A stretch of 60,027 bases of DNA from Saccoglossus kowalevskii (GCF_000003605.2 NW_003134345.1:112949-172975); one strand, 5' to 3'. Counted from the stretch's first letter, positions 45,101 through 54,383 are shown. The notes: generated from the sequence alone by a model not told the origin. Program-made: numbers and translations.

Positions 45101-48100
45101 AATCAAAGTTGTTGTTGGTGAAACAAAAAGATAAATGAATAAAACTTAAATAATAACTACACTAATTACTCTAACAGCAGTTGTCAAATGTTGCTTAGCA
45201 ACAAGCATGTTCAACAATAACATTTCAACAATTTTCATAATAGTGCTGTCCCATCTTGAATTCAACCAACCAACTTGTCATTTATTTTATAATTTTATTT
45301 TTACCATGAAACAGCACCAGTACCAGTAATCATGTCCAATAAATGCCATATAAAAAAATAGCTCACTCTTTGAAGTGCATAATGGTACAAGTTACATACG
45401 CTGTCAAACCGTTACAATGCTTTGGTTTAAGTATCACCACTGACCAGGTAACACACAATAAGAATGCCACTGTTGACATATGATGTCTCAGGTTTCTAAA
45501 TATGTTTATTCACAAATGCTATTGGGTATCCATTACACTAAACAATTGCATATTGTGACTGAGAACTGAAAGACTGAGGCAAATAGTGTGGAAACCAAAA
45601 CTTTACAATGATTTTATATGTTATATATATAGGTTTGTAAAAGTTTCTTATATTCTATTTAAATAAATAAGATAGATAGATAGATATAGTTAATGCAGAT
45701 ATATTGCCAGTAGAGTCAGTCTCTAAAGATTTCACATTTTGGCATACATTTTGTAATGTACTACACTGTTCATTACATTGTATACGTTGTTGACTTAACT
45801 CATTTGGATCAATAACAGGATGCAGTTATTTACCTTGCTAATCACAGCTATTAAATCAATCTTCTAATCCTATTACTAGTAAGTATTAGTGTATTTATAA
45901 TGGAGTTAAATCCATTGTTATATAGCTGTACTAATTACAAACTACACAACACAACTATAGTCTATGTTGAGATTACATATCTTACTGAATTTTGTTAATA
46001 TGCTAATTTTATAGTCATTTCACATATGATACAATCAAATATTAAAATAGAAATGTTAAATAATACTGCATTTGGTATAGTCTGATTGGCACTACAGACA
46101 TTAACCTGAATGTTGGCCCTTTCCTTAAAACTTATCTAACCATGTGGTCCAAAGTAGGTGTGGTGAATATTACAGTCCTACCTCTATTCATAGGTACACA
46201 ATACCTGACTATATCATCACCACACCAAAACATTTCTATTAGGGTCACATTAAGGTTGGGCAGCTGCAGCTTATAATTTCAATTATCACTTCAATTTAGA
46301 CAACATATTTGGCAAGATTTCAAAATGATTTCATATTATTAAATGTTATGATCAGCAATTTTGAGCAATCCAGGCATATATACAGGTTTGCTCTAGAGAT
46401 ATCTCTAACCTATGAAGATAAATTTTCTGAAAGAAGTCAATAGCAGTTTAATAAGATTTAATAAAATTGTGTTAGCAGAGATTTCTGTAAACTGCTTTAT
46501 ATATGAAAAATTTCAGTCAGGGAAATCCAGAAAAAGCAGCATTGGGATTCATGTTTACACAGTATGACTTTTATGAGGACAATCACATAAATGTCCTCAA
46601 ATTATAAAAATTAATAGTAACCAAAATGGCGTACAGTATAAGTGAGTAGGCCGTTACACTGTGACATCATTTGTCAACATTTTTGCCAACCAGTATGGAA
46701 TGTCCGATAACAAATTTCACTCACTGATAAGCTCTAGTCCACGATCTAATGTGACAATGTTGCCAAAAAGTTGTTTTATTAACAGGGTCACATACATTGT
46801 ACATGTATATTTTCATGTATGTTATTTTATCTTCGGGTGTGAATGATTGGTTCTCACCAAACTAGTTACCTAAAACCATGTGTACAATATACAAACAGGT
46901 ATATGTATAAACAAATATACTAGTACAAATAGCTTGTAGAGGAGAAAGACACCTACTAGTATATTTGAACTACACGGTATCATAGCAACATCAACACCAA
47001 AGTCAACTTTTACAAAATAAACACATATCATTTTTTCCATATATTGATGAATTATGAATTTTTGCCAAATATAAACAAATTTAAGAAATTATAATAAAAC
47101 ATACAAATTTACAAAATATTTGGGAGGGGGGGACATACCAGTACAAGTACTTATAGTGTATGTAATGAGAACAAGTTTCAGTATTTGCATTATTAGAGAA
47201 TAGGTATTAAGTATCACGACCTTAGTTGACCTTGTCACAGCTAATAAGCACATTAGAAAGGTGAGTGGTGTTCCTAATTATTTAACAATGTTACAGAATA
47301 TGGCCATTACCTGAACACAAAGTAGAGCCTATATGAGGTTAACAATAGCATTCATTTATATAGCTATCATTACATGATGAATTCAAAAATATGTTCAGTT
47401 ACTATGAATTTCAAAATTGTACGGTAATTTTACCAACCAGTCATCTTTTCTAATACTACCGGTAGATGTGTTCAGGCTACAGTCTGGTACAGAAATTAAA
47501 GCTAATCTCATACATTTTCATATAGGCTAGACACTGTTGCATTCATGCATTGGAATTTAAGAACCAACATTGAATACATAAGATTAAGGAACGACCAACT
47601 TACAAAGAATATACAAATTTTCTGTCCTTAGACAGAGTAACAAAGAAGATATATATTTGAGCTCTATGATTATAAAACATTAACAACTTGAAAGCAATTT
47701 TATACAGAAAGTGAAAGCTGTAGAATTTAAACAGGAAGTAGTACAAAGTCTCATCAACAATATCATGGCTTGTCTGATGATTATGAATATAATAGTAAAT
47801 CTTTTAATACAATAATATTTTGTTGCCATGTTCCATCCAAGTGGGTGCTTAGCCCTAGCTAATTGCTCGTGCACACTGTTGTATTGTAGCTAGTGCTAAG
47901 GGTCTCAATCAAGCCTTAAAGAATTCAGATTTACCTTGCAGTTTTATAGCCTATACCAAAGACACTAGATCAAACATTTTCTAGTGATTTTGCCTATACA
48001 GTATACTAAGTATTTTTTGCATGTTTTTGACCTCTTAGCCTATGCTAATAGCTGTGCACGAACTCAACTAGACCTTTAAATAAACGTATAACTGTTCTTT

Positions 48101-51100
48101 ACTGCACACACAGTAAATGTAAACTGCTTTATTCTGTTTTACCTGTGTTCTACGAAGTGTAACAAAAGTGACAAACTATGTATTTGATGTGAAAAATGTA
48201 AAAATGCATACATGATCTATGACAAATTATTCACAAGAAATCTGTAACATGCTATGTTGTCATGGCAACAGCATGTATAAACAGAGACGATGCCGGCTGG
48301 ATATATATAATAATTCAATGCTTGTTATTCACTTATTTGGTACTTTGCTCCCAGAGATTGTTAAAAGACTGAATTTAAACTGAATAACAGAAAATTGTGA
48401 TATTTTTGTCTGTATCTCAAATGGCAATCACCCGTAATGTCAGTATGTGCTCATATCCAATCAACCAAGCATGAAATGCAAGATATATACTGAAGCTAAA
48501 ATATTATTTTAACACTTTCGAATTTTGATTGCTTTTTTAAAATCTTCTTTTTTTTAAAATGTACATAGTAAATAAATAAACACTGAATCCAAAAAGGCAG
48601 TGATTGTTTTGATGTTTCAATTAGACAAATTGGACATATTTTGTTTGATGGGGTTTTGTAACTATTTGTTCTGCCCTAAAACCATGAAAAATTTATTGTA
48701 AATATTTAGCACTGTAAATTAGCCTACTCCCTCTCCCCAGGCAAATACTACTGGTAGTATTAACTGTAACTTTGGTGATAGAGTAAACAATGACCTGTCA
48801 TGCACCACAACACACCCTACCCGGTATACACCACTGGCCATTCAACAGAGCACATCTTTTCACACAGCAGGTATACTTGACAACAATGCACTATATAGAT
48901 ACAAAGTTTTACAACTATGTTGCAGTTGAATGAGTATAAATGTCTGAAAAAAGGAGTCAATAACAATGCGCAATTCAGGGATAGCATCCCAGCTTTCTCA
49001 GTAACTTTCTCAACACACAGGACAGAGATCTAGCTAGCATCTATGGTATATCAAGGGGCACCTATTGCATAGTAAATTTAATGTACATAACTGTGCATTC
49101 AGGTGGGGTGCCTAAGCAGTTGCTTACATGCCTCCATTAAATTTTCTGTATTGCAATGAATTAATCTCTGTACTGCTCCTGTATAGAAAATTCAATGATT
49201 TTATAAAAATTATTTTAACAAAATTCACATTAGACATTAGAAAGGGATATAAGACAAAACATGAATATAAAGTACTAATTAATAAACTAAAAATTTTGTG
49301 TATATTTATACATTATATTAACTTTATTACGTGTCTCTAATGCAGCACACATTAACCACACATTATTGCAAAAAACAAACAAACATTATACTGGATGTAT
49401 ACTGGATAAATAAAATATGATTTTTTTTTACCAAAAACACACTTCTGTCATGCATTACTAATACAGCAAATATGGTACTAAACTTAAAGAAAAAGTTAAT
49501 TTTGTGTTATAATTTGTATTGACAAATTTACAGATGAATTCAGTATTTATTTTCAATACCTTTATGTGTGTGGATTATTAGTTTGCACATGGTACATGTA
49601 TCTGTATATGCAATTAACATACATGTATGCTTATGTTTTCATTTATCAATCAATACCAGTGTTCTAGCGCTAAAGCTGACATCTTAGCAAAATACTATTA
49701 GAGTTAGCTGCTAAATTTACACACAGATATAGTGTTTCCATTGTAGCCAAATAAAATGTGCCTGTTTTTTTAAAGCATGATGGAGGCTGAAATTATTTAA
49801 ACAATAATAAATTCCCCACAGAAGGGTCTATGGTAAGATAATGTGTGAGGTGAAGATGTATTAAAACGTTTCAAATCCTGGTGCTGACAATGTCTATATA
49901 TGGCTGACACACCTCTACTAAACTTTCCACTCAGTGTTGCCTAGCAGCTAGAGTGTTATGGTTCATTATATACATCATATCTGACAATTATCTGATGAAT
50001 AAACAGGTAGGTCAAAGTTCAAATTGAAATGTACATGTACCAGTACTGCAATTTTTATTTTTCCATTGGAATGGATGATAAATGTATACAATGCACAAAA
50101 ACACTGACAAGAAAAACAAATAGTGGCATGTCAAAGCTTATTAAAAAAGAAAGCAAAAATACACATGACTAAAAAAAATTTAAAATTTGGAAGGTCATCA
50201 AGTGACCTCCATATCTAGCTGTCCACCTTTATAACTTTTTTCTAAGATATTGGCCTAAAGGATTGATATAAAATTATTGCCAATGATAAAGCTGAAATGC
50301 TCATCACGGTTTATTTGATTGCAATTTCCCCAGTTTCCATAAATAGAATGTTTCTTTGTTGTTTATCTTCTATTTGACTTGTGTTACAGAGAAGACATAC
50401 CGTACCTGTTCATTTTCTGGCAATTGAGTATGGTGTTTAAACATTTAAAGAGTCAATAGATTCTTAGTTTATTTTTCCACTACCTTTTATTACACAGTTG
50501 TCATATATTTAATTTCTTGAATGTATTCAAAATGCATTTTATACTTTTCCATCATTTTTTTTCAGTTTTGCTGACGTTATTGGTTCATGTGAATATTTAG
50601 TTCTGTGTCGTTAATAATTTATTTCATTTTTATGCACCATTTGCTGTTTAGGTTTTTATTAGCCAATAATGCCTCCTATAGGAGTATGTTACTGGAGCAA
50701 TGTGGGTCAATACTGTCTTAGTTTTTATACTGAGTCCTTATTTACCATACTTAATTTGGAACATTCATTATGAGACTCAGAGATTTGAGAGTAAGTATAA
50801 ATTAGATCTTTGTTGGTATCAATAATCCATTCAGGTATTGACAAATTTACTGATTTTTTTCACAAACAACAATGCTATATTGTAATAAATGAGTATAAAT
50901 TTAATGTCTGTTTTGGACTTTGAATTTTATTGATTTTGAGATCTGGCATAAAGCATCGGTATGTGATCATCGCAAGGAACAAATCTTTTGACGGGCTTTT
51001 TTTTTGTTATATCACCTTCTGGTCATTCTGACATTTACAATTTTGAAGGCTATAATTCCAAAACAAATCACATGTTTCTAATTTTTACAAATAAAATAGG

Positions 51101-53531
51101 TGTGAGAAAATTGTGGCTATACTATAATTCCATATTCTTGATAGAATCTAGGACAGGAAACAATCAGTCACGCCTGAAATAAAAATTGCATTCTAAAGAT
51201 TTTTCACTATTGTATCAGTATGCTGCCATTTTAATGTGAATTGAATACAATTCTTATGTCAAAATGTTGCAATCAATTTAGTCTGTTGGGATATACTGTT
51301 GATTTCTAAAGTGTTCATTTCTTCAAAATAGCCATTATACATGTGCCACGTAATTGCATAATTGAAATATAAAGTGTAGTTTACACTAACAAATACCATA
51401 TGAGCAGCCGATCTACTACTATCAAATTGTGTGGTTGAAATGCACCTTTATTGGAGATGCGTTTTTTGTACAAATTATGTAGTAACTTGAACTAACAGAG
51501 TTCTTTGGTTGGAGAATCATATTTTTAATATCAACAAATCTGAATTTTTTTTTTAACTTGTTTCCAAACACTTACAGAGTATTAAGATAAGAATTTAACA
51601 TAAATCCAATAACATACAATCACTTGTAGTGATTAGTTTAAGAACTCTTATTAAATATCCACTAGTGCCATAATAGAAAACATCAACTATACTATCTAAA
51701 TTACTGACAAGTTCTTATATGGCCAGCAAATTGATTATTCTAAGCTGTAGTTCAAGTTCACATGTGCTTGACACTAACAATAATCCTAAGAAGTCAGATA
51801 GTTCTTCACAAGAATACCCAAGTTCAAGCCCAGGAATATCACTGCAGTCATACGTCGTAATAATTAATAATATAATCATTTCCATAATTTATCTATGAGA
51901 TGTATAAGTCTATAATTTTGGTATTACAAACAAATATAGCAGTTGCCATCAAGTACAATTATTTGTTTTATGGTGTTGGTTGTTTTAACTGAGTACCAGA
52001 TAAGGTAGTTTTGTTTAAGTTAACAATTGCATGCACAAACATGTTTCAAAATTAGTTTGCTGTAATTTAATTTTGTCAGAAATTACACAAAATGTAATAA
52101 CATTAATATGCACATTTTACAATATCAAAAAATAACATAATTTATTGTTTCCACCCTCCTACATGTGTATTGAAAACAGTAATTTACAAATGTAGCCTCA
52201 ATCTGTTATATACCATTTTGGTACATTTATATTGTAATATTTATAATTATGAATATAAAATAAGGCCTGTATTCACCAAATATGGCTAACATGATTCTCC
52301 ATTATAAAAGAGGGCAGCGTACTGGGTATTACAGTTGCACTGTTAGCATAACATTATAATAAAACATCTTTTTTGTCATACAGCATGTTAATTTTCAAGT
52401 TTGCAAAAATGTTATTTAGTATTCTATAGTTGCACAAGTAATATAAATGAGCTTTTTTTTTTATATTTATTACAACACATGTCATGCATATGAAGGTGGA
52501 ATTCATAATTCAATTTCTAAACATGTAACCAAATTGTGTTTGTTATTATTATTTAAATGTTTGAGTCCTTGATTTTCCAGTTACAATTTATATGACGACC
52601 TATTTGTATGAATTCCTAATTTCCCAGTTCAATGAAACATATTATTATATGTGAATAAGACCAATCAACTAATGACACATTTTTTAACATGCACATGCCA
52701 CAAGTTATACACAACAATTAATTCCTTTTACTAGAAACAGTTAGTTATTGAGAGTGTCAATTGGTTTAGTTGAATATAATTGTGATCACTAACAAATAAA
52801 CTGTTCCAACCGAAAATTTTAAAAGAGAAATGAATGGATAGTTGCAATTTTATTTTAGCATTAGAGACCTATTACACTGACTGAAGTTGGTTTTACTAAT
52901 ATTTACTTTGGTCTTAACTGTTGTCATTTGCTCGTGAAATACCAACACTCCCAGTAAAGAATGGCAACTGTGTACTGAAGTACATGCGGACGAAGAAGTT
53001 TTAACTCTATCCAGTTGATGGACACATACAAAAACTGTGCGAACTATTTAATTTTTCTAAACTAACCTTTGCGATTCCTTCTTCGTTTGCGTCTACTCTC
53101 TTTTGAAGTTGCATTTGTTGCCACATGTCAGAAACCGGCGTTGTTTTCTCCAATGACCGTGATCTTTCCATCAATTCTTCATTGCTGGGCAGGGAGTTAA
53201 GGGCATCGATTTGGTTTTCAAGTCGTGAAACTTTATCTTCAAGAACATGATAAACAGACCTTTTCGGAATGAGTGGAGTACTCCCTTTACCCTCTTCGTC
53301 TTTTATCTTTTCTTCGTCGGTTGTTGATGCGTTCGCAAGATTTTGGTTAGATCTCGCTTTTAACAGCAATTCTTTATCGGCTTCATCGATTTCAGCTTTG
53401 ATATTACCAAGGTCCAAATGCTGTACCATTGCATGCAGTAACGTGTGTAGTACATTAAAATTGACAGCCCCGACTTCTGGCGACCCAAGGGCCAGGTCCA
53501 CCATTTCGCCGAGTTTTAAGCTAGCCGACAT
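23833..53531 (-). CDS. QRICH2: QRICH2/C16orf96-like DUF4795 protein, 23 exons
   Basis: Twenty-three exons on the minus strand join without a phase conflict into about 1101 residues, beginning at the first ATG (53531). The first exon has the family signature PEVGAVNFNVLHTLLHA. The middle (365-760) is acidic/basic coiled coil of the DUF4795 type with MEIDV, KADKRALENKI and KLDRMELDPLKE, followed by CISCDRPVE, RPYTTFELEQIR, CGGSHTMTYPHRR and GADGHIYKGR, all recognisable from vertebrate QRICH2. The C-terminus (987-1101) is an Arg-Pro-Ser low-complexity tail. Human QRICH2 is needed for sperm flagellum structure, and its loss gives flagellar malformation. Introns 1-14 are phase 0, 15-21 phase 2 and 22 phase 0. 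Oddities: a 15-residue triplicate in exon 5, a GC-AG intron after exon 6, and a duplicated exon module (exons 19 and 20). QRICH2 is preferred over C16orf96 from remembered C-terminal motifs only. Confidence 0.88.
24260..24452. mobile_element. MITE with long inverted ends, TA-flanked, in last intron
   Basis: TACTGTGAAATACTTTATTT at the left and its near-inverse at the right, with 'gctggaattaattttcgctg' inside the left arm. It is the same family as 20264-20461 by end sequence and length (193 against 198 bp). A run of 13 G immediately precedes it. Confidence 0.8.
24608..24710 (-). CDS. QRICH2: QRICH2-like exon 22 (GADGHIYKGR)
   Basis: Phase 2 to 0. LETELQGADGHIYKGRGE matches the human QRICH2 LDGHIYKGR motif; it ends LPALPGQSVK before GTAGAT. 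Confidence 0.92.
24711..25440 (-). other. Intron 21 of the QRICH2-like gene
   Basis: 730 bp non-coding; nothing else recognised. Confidence 0.6.
25441..25488 (-). CDS. QRICH2: QRICH2-like exon 21
   Basis: Forty-eight bases, phase 2 to 2, acceptor 'atttacag', donor GTAAGT. Encodes QLFQDEEPPTPIVSG. Confidence 0.85.
25489..26849 (-). other. Intron 20 of the QRICH2-like gene
   Basis: Contains the 421-bp MITE at 25877-26297; otherwise non-coding. Confidence 0.6.
25877..26297. mobile_element. 421-bp MITE with 7-bp target duplication TTCTAAC
   Basis: The left end CATGGAGGTAAAAGACAG, continuing with 'ttacaactagtttaag', is inverted at the right end (CATTGAGGTAAAAGACAG, then 'atacaactggtttaag'). TTCTAAC lies immediately outside both ends (25870-25876 and 26298-26304). 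Its interior is more GC-rich than the host intron. It has no coding capacity. Same family as the 43-bp copy at 20963-21005. A 7-8 bp duplication would fit hAT- or P-like transposases, but the family is not assigned. Confidence 0.82.
26850..26954 (-). CDS. QRICH2: QRICH2-like exon 20, CGGSHT module
   Basis: 105 bases, phase 2 to 2, donor GTAAGT. Encodes NMTDTEYYVTSRACGGSHT followed by MTYPHRRITRMTHLK, matching human QRICH2 RRCGGSHTLTYPYRR. Confidence 0.92.
26955..27695 (-). other. Intron 19 between the duplicated exons
   Basis: 741 bp without recognised content. Its shortness between exons 19 and 20 fits a tandem exon duplication. Confidence 0.55.
27696..27812 (-). CDS. QRICH2: QRICH2-like exon 19, VGGAHT module
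   Basis: 117 bases, phase 2 to 2, acceptor 'gtaatattacag'-like (27813-27820 complement tattacag), donor AG|GTATTT. Encodes QDFSEYADRLFTPRSVGG, then AHTISTKQSRRKPSSYAFHT. It resembles exon 20 (T-S-R-x-C-G-G-S-H-T against T-P-R-S-V-G-G-A-H-T), so the two look like a tandem exon duplication; either can be skipped without a frame change. Downstream of the acceptor side a 20-bp piece of its start is duplicated near 27888-27908. Confidence 0.78.
27813..30235 (-). other. Intron 18 of the QRICH2-like gene
   Basis: 2.4 kb, holding the five-copy minisatellite and, near 27888-27908, a second copy of the exon-19 acceptor and first bases ('gtcttggctgtaataa'). No other exon was recognised. Confidence 0.6.
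28096..28480. repeat. Minisatellite, 74-76 bp unit, five copies
   Basis: 'gtactgtggatgaatgcaat' recurs at 28096, 28172, 28246, 28320 and 28396, with a final partial copy at 28472. Units differ only by a 2-base indel (catgacaaag against cattaaag) and a few substitutions, so the array is young. It lies in intron 18. Confidence 0.93.
30236..30370 (-). CDS. QRICH2: QRICH2-like exon 18
   Basis: Phase 2 to 2. Encodes GRVGRNSNMFAKSIEEHEL and RKRKQDLIAYTVHYRD, basic and helical, ending DVYPI before a GTAAGA donor. I recall no matching vertebrate sequence. Confidence 0.87.
30795..30896 (-). CDS. QRICH2: QRICH2-like exon 17 (RPYTTFELEQIR)
   Basis: Phase 2 to 2. A Pro-rich stretch (LPESKPLPGTRSG) precedes RPYTTFELEQIR, a hallmark of QRICH2 proteins. 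Confidence 0.92.
31053..31115 (-). CDS. QRICH2: QRICH2-like exon 16 (CxxC motif)
   Basis: Sixty-three bases, phase 2 to 2. PLQHKVHCISCDRPVELV contains the family C-x2-C-D-R-P motif; a metal-binding role is possible but unproven. Confidence 0.92.
31538..31713 (-). CDS. QRICH2: QRICH2-like exon 15 (KLDRMELDPLKE block)
   Basis: Ends in phase 2. KLDRMELDPLKEYLERR matches human QRICH2 KLDRLELDPFKEQLEDR, and EEVAGFRK matches the run-up to the CxxC motif. Confidence 0.92.
31995..32127. repeat. Degenerate tandem repeat, GGTGGNTGATGG type
   Basis: Repeated 'attggtggttgatggg' variants of about 16-20 bp begin only about 10 bp beyond the exon 14 donor, at the start of intron 14. On the transcribed strand it is a pyrimidine-rich CCACCAATC series. 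Confidence 0.75.
32137..32247 (-). CDS. QRICH2: QRICH2-like exon 14 (KADKRALENKI block)
   Basis: Thirty-seven codons in phase 0. KADKRALENKISQHQFD followed by LNQNVSDLLLRLGGH aligns by eye with human QRICH2 KADKSALANKVSRSQF. Confidence 0.9.
32363..32437 (-). CDS. QRICH2: QRICH2-like exon 13 (MEIDV block)
   Basis: Twenty-five codons in phase 0. Encodes LYTFIDRLQEIKADKEHV and MEIDV; the KADK...V-x-MEIDV pattern is characteristic of the DUF4795 region. Confidence 0.88.
32786..32908 (-). CDS. QRICH2: QRICH2-like exon 12
   Basis: Forty-one codons in phase 0, acceptor 'gattacag', donor GTAAGT. Encodes FRSALMQLQDDLEKLSNT and DEANAKQKHID. Confidence 0.88.
33355..33507 (-). CDS. QRICH2: QRICH2-like exon 11
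   Basis: Fifty-one codons in phase 0, acceptor 'ttgttcag', donor GTAAAG. Lysine-rich coiled coil with ALKDTVERLKRELKLRQK. Confidence 0.87.
33625..33726 (-). CDS. QRICH2: QRICH2-like exon 10
   Basis: Thirty-four codons in phase 0, acceptor 'atttcag', donor GTAATG. Encodes FSDIAKRLIQMENQIKINQL. Confidence 0.86.
33727..34814 (-). other. Intron 9 with ACTAAAC-type low-complexity sequence
   Basis: 1.09 kb. From about 34480 to 34800 the sequence is a degenerate series of 'aactaaac/aaccatcaac' words with almost no G on the plus strand. No element ends were found. Confidence 0.55.
34815..34979 (-). CDS. QRICH2: QRICH2-like exon 9
   Basis: Fifty-five codons in phase 0, acceptor 'actgtag', donor GTTAGT. 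Encodes IDEISDLLKSQNNDF and a helical LQDHLARLETQLENGLKDI, then a Pro/Thr linker. Confidence 0.87.
35182..35316 (-). CDS. QRICH2: QRICH2-like exon 8
   Basis: Forty-five codons in phase 0, acceptor 'tttctag', donor GTAACG. Encodes NMPNKVDRSEMDELLANQQ and DDLAAQLKRLKEGLDTL, coiled coil. Confidence 0.88.
35911..36063 (-). CDS. QRICH2: QRICH2-like exon 7
   Basis: Fifty-one codons in phase 0, donor GTAAAT. A Ser-Arg-Pro linker (RPSSSRPGSR) leads into MGPSEEIQKILSELGELCG, the start of the coiled-coil region. Confidence 0.87.
36064..38211 (-). other. Introns around micro-exon 6
   Basis: Two introns of about 1.5 kb and 0.6 kb. They hold AT-rich sequence with short ATA/ATT runs near 36457-36480. Other small frame-neutral exons could be hidden here; none was convincing. 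Confidence 0.5.
37569..37622 (-). CDS. QRICH2: QRICH2-like exon 6, micro-exon before a GC-AG intron
   Basis: Eighteen codons (SSEFSQQTVETTEHYSQT) in phase 0, acceptor 'ttctctag'. The downstream donor reads ACG|GCAAGT, a typical GC donor. Its small, frame-neutral size and weak donor class suggest it may be alternatively included. Confidence 0.65.
38212..38445 (-). CDS. QRICH2: QRICH2-like exon 5 with a triplicated 15-residue repeat
   Basis: Seventy-eight codons in phase 0. Three copies of TPQFTGSKHHIDSTD, encoded by three essentially identical 45-bp units (about 38268-38402), are followed by a diverged partial copy. The segment is Ser/Thr rich, probably disordered, and a recent in-frame expansion. 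Confidence 0.88.
38461..38490. repeat. (GA)n microsatellite next to exon 5
   Basis: agagagagagacggagagag and further GA units, within 20 bp of the exon 5 acceptor. On the transcribed strand it gives a (CT)n tract that strengthens the polypyrimidine run. Confidence 0.9.
38686..38829 (-). CDS. QRICH2: QRICH2-like exon 4
   Basis: Forty-eight codons in phase 0, donor GTAGGA. It includes DMLDGFVTWPGLEDALKG, whose WP-x-LE-x-AL core is conserved in the family. Confidence 0.88.
38830..40374 (-). other. Introns 2 and 3, with a GC-rich patch
   Basis: Apart from exon 3 this is non-coding. A patch at about 39300-39460 is clearly more GC-rich than its surroundings, ends in a donor-like 'gag|gtaatt' on the plus strand, and resembles no feature I know. 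It could be an unrecognised exon or an old insertion. Confidence 0.4.
39691..39780 (-). CDS. QRICH2: QRICH2-like exon 3
   Basis: Thirty codons in phase 0 with a 'tttcacag' acceptor and GTAAGT donor. Encodes LSSQNIDKRLSKLE and DKLDELQRLI, a coiled-coil heptad pattern. Confidence 0.88.
40375..40479 (-). CDS. QRICH2: QRICH2-like exon 2
   Basis: Phase 0 on both sides, acceptor 'atatatag', donor GTAAGT. Encodes LMSMVDDMLAEVNSL and a Trp-Lys-Gln helical stretch ending in NEKMEQ. It is separated from exon 1 by a 12.6-kb intron. Confidence 0.88.
40480..42295 (-). other. Intron 1, proximal part
   Basis: Non-coding AT-rich DNA with a C-rich run (about 41117-41131). Nothing else seen. Confidence 0.5.
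42682..42844 (+). CDS. THAP zinc-finger domain exon of the Kolobok-like element
   Basis: Starts MVKRCVVAGCSNAYSH and continues with STFPIDSKVRNRWTKAV, then GWVGLPPNSIMC. The C-x4-C pair, FP, the invariant Trp after it and a second W followed by P and MCS are the C2CH THAP pattern; the final CSEHF would be completed by the next exon. The donor is C-A|GTGAAT (42845), interrupting the Ser codon. THAP domains bind DNA and head several transposases. An extra in-frame ATG lies at 42679. No partner exon was found. Confidence 0.72.
42843..42911. repeat. Direct repeat, first copy (69 bp)
   Basis: Begins CAGTGAATAAGTACTGAG and ends GGAAGTAAAGTA; it is repeated at 43141-43216 with the only difference in a T-run (9 against about 16). 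It includes the THAP-exon donor. Confidence 0.92.
42907..43025 (-). mobile_element. SINE fragment (tRNA-derived) inside the Kolobok-like element
   Basis: 119 bp, differing at only about 2 positions from 54511-54629. On the minus strand it contains the B-box-like GGTTCGAGTC. The tRNA head with the A box is lost here; unrelated sequence replaces it beyond 43025. Confidence 0.75.
43141..43216. repeat. Direct repeat, second copy (76 bp)
   Basis: Second copy of the 42843-42911 segment. Together they bracket about 230 bp that includes the SINE fragment, implying a 298-bp tandem duplication or an insertion with repair duplication. Confidence 0.92.
44481..44566. repeat. Three 28-bp units each with a 14-bp palindrome
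   Basis: TTAGGCCGGCCTAA occurs at 44497-44510 and 44553-44566, and TTAGGCTGGCCTAA at 44525-44538, exactly 28 bp apart, joined by 'ttttaatcc..a' linkers. It lies about 100 bp beyond the transposon end. Confidence 0.9.
44567..53066 (-). other. Intron 1, distal part
   Basis: 8.5 kb of AT-rich DNA. A short (GATA)n occurs near 45673 and a segment near 49098-49140 ('agcagttgctta.atgcctcc') is related to one near 11795-11825. No exon or intact element was recognised. Confidence 0.5.
53067..53531 (-). CDS. QRICH2: QRICH2-like exon 1 (residues 1-155)
   Basis: Starts MSASLKLGEMVDLALG and carries PEVGAVNFNVLHTLLHA, the conserved N-terminal block of the family, then a charged helical segment with SRLENQIDAL and TTPVSDMWQQMQLQKRV. 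The donor is AAAG|GTTAGT. ATG at 53531 is chosen because it is the first ATG in frame and gives the family start. Confidence 0.92.
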
Positions 53532-54060
53532 GATGACGATGAAAGCTCTCGACAAAACTACTCAAAACGTGTCAATATTGCCACGAAGCCTGCTGTCACT
53601 ATGCCGGTGGAGACTATTTACAATTTCTGTGTGATTATCCAGTCTGATGACCGTCTTCCTGTTTTCTCGCCGTCTGTTGATTCACGTGTATGGCGGCACG
53701 ATATATCACTCCGCGCACGCACAAAACAGTTGAATTTTTTTTACATTTTTAGTAGAAACTCCTCAATATTCATTGAACTGTTATATTATATGATTTTCTT
53801 GCGCTTATTCACCCCTCTGTCTATGATAAATTTAAATAAGTTGTTTGATGTGTCAAATCAGAGAGTTATATTGTTTAGCACTAGGCGCATTAATACAATA
53901 GAATAGCAGGAAGCAAATAACTCGGCTCATAGCAACACCAAGCTTTCTGTTATTTACGTATGCAAATTTACGATAGTGTCCTAAACCAATCACAAATGGT
54001 ATTTATTGTGACGTCCTGGATGTATGCACGCCCTCCCAATGAACTCTTACTCCCATGATT
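53532..54060. promoter_or_regulatory. Upstream region of the QRICH2-like gene, possibly bidirectional promoter
   Basis: The stretch immediately upstream of the minus-strand start has more CpG than surrounding DNA up to about 53720. No TATA box stands out. Divergent exon-like sequence on the plus strand begins shortly after 54050, so the region may serve both directions. Confidence 0.35.
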
Positions 54061-54071
54061 CCATGCAAAAT

Positions 54072-54157
54072 CCAACATGGCTGCCTCCATGATAAATTTT
54101 GCCTTCTCGATTTCTGTCTTTCTGCGACAATAATTTATAGTTTCCAACGTCATCTTG
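54072..54157 (+). other. Candidate non-coding first exon of a divergent plus-strand gene
   Basis: CCAACATGGCTGCC (54072-54085) matches the YY1 motif that sits just after many start sites. It is followed by a pyrimidine-rich stretch and a good donor (CTTG|GTGAGT at 54158). The short frame from the ATG ends within the exon, so it would be untranslated. Weak support. Confidence 0.25.
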
Positions 54158-54293
54158 GTGAGTACTCTGTTTTATATGGCACTTTAATATTTGTTTTTTT
54201 AAATTAAATTATAGGCATCGTCGCATTATCATTATCATTATCTGGTATTTTATTTAGTAAATTTGATCACGTACTGTTGGAGCTCATTTTTAG

Positions 54294-54383
54294 ATCCTTC
54301 AATGGTCTGACACCCAGCTGGGGTTTCATCAGATGTGGAAATTACCACAGAAAATCCAAATCAATCAGTACAGAATTTATAAG
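54294..54383 (+). other. Candidate 90-bp internal exon of the divergent gene
   Basis: Bounded by 'catttttag' and AAG|GTAAGC, 90 bases, open in two frames (one reading SFNGLTPSWGFIRCGNYHRK). I do not recognise the product. If real, the adjacent SINE and retroelement lie in its next intron. Confidence 0.25.

Noticed and set aside
47840-48090. Possible short terminal repeats of an element
   Set aside because: The similarity between the two ends is imperfect and I could not fix boundaries or flanking duplications.
53269-53634. 121-residue open frame on the plus strand
   Set aside because: It is the antisense shadow of QRICH2-like exon 1.
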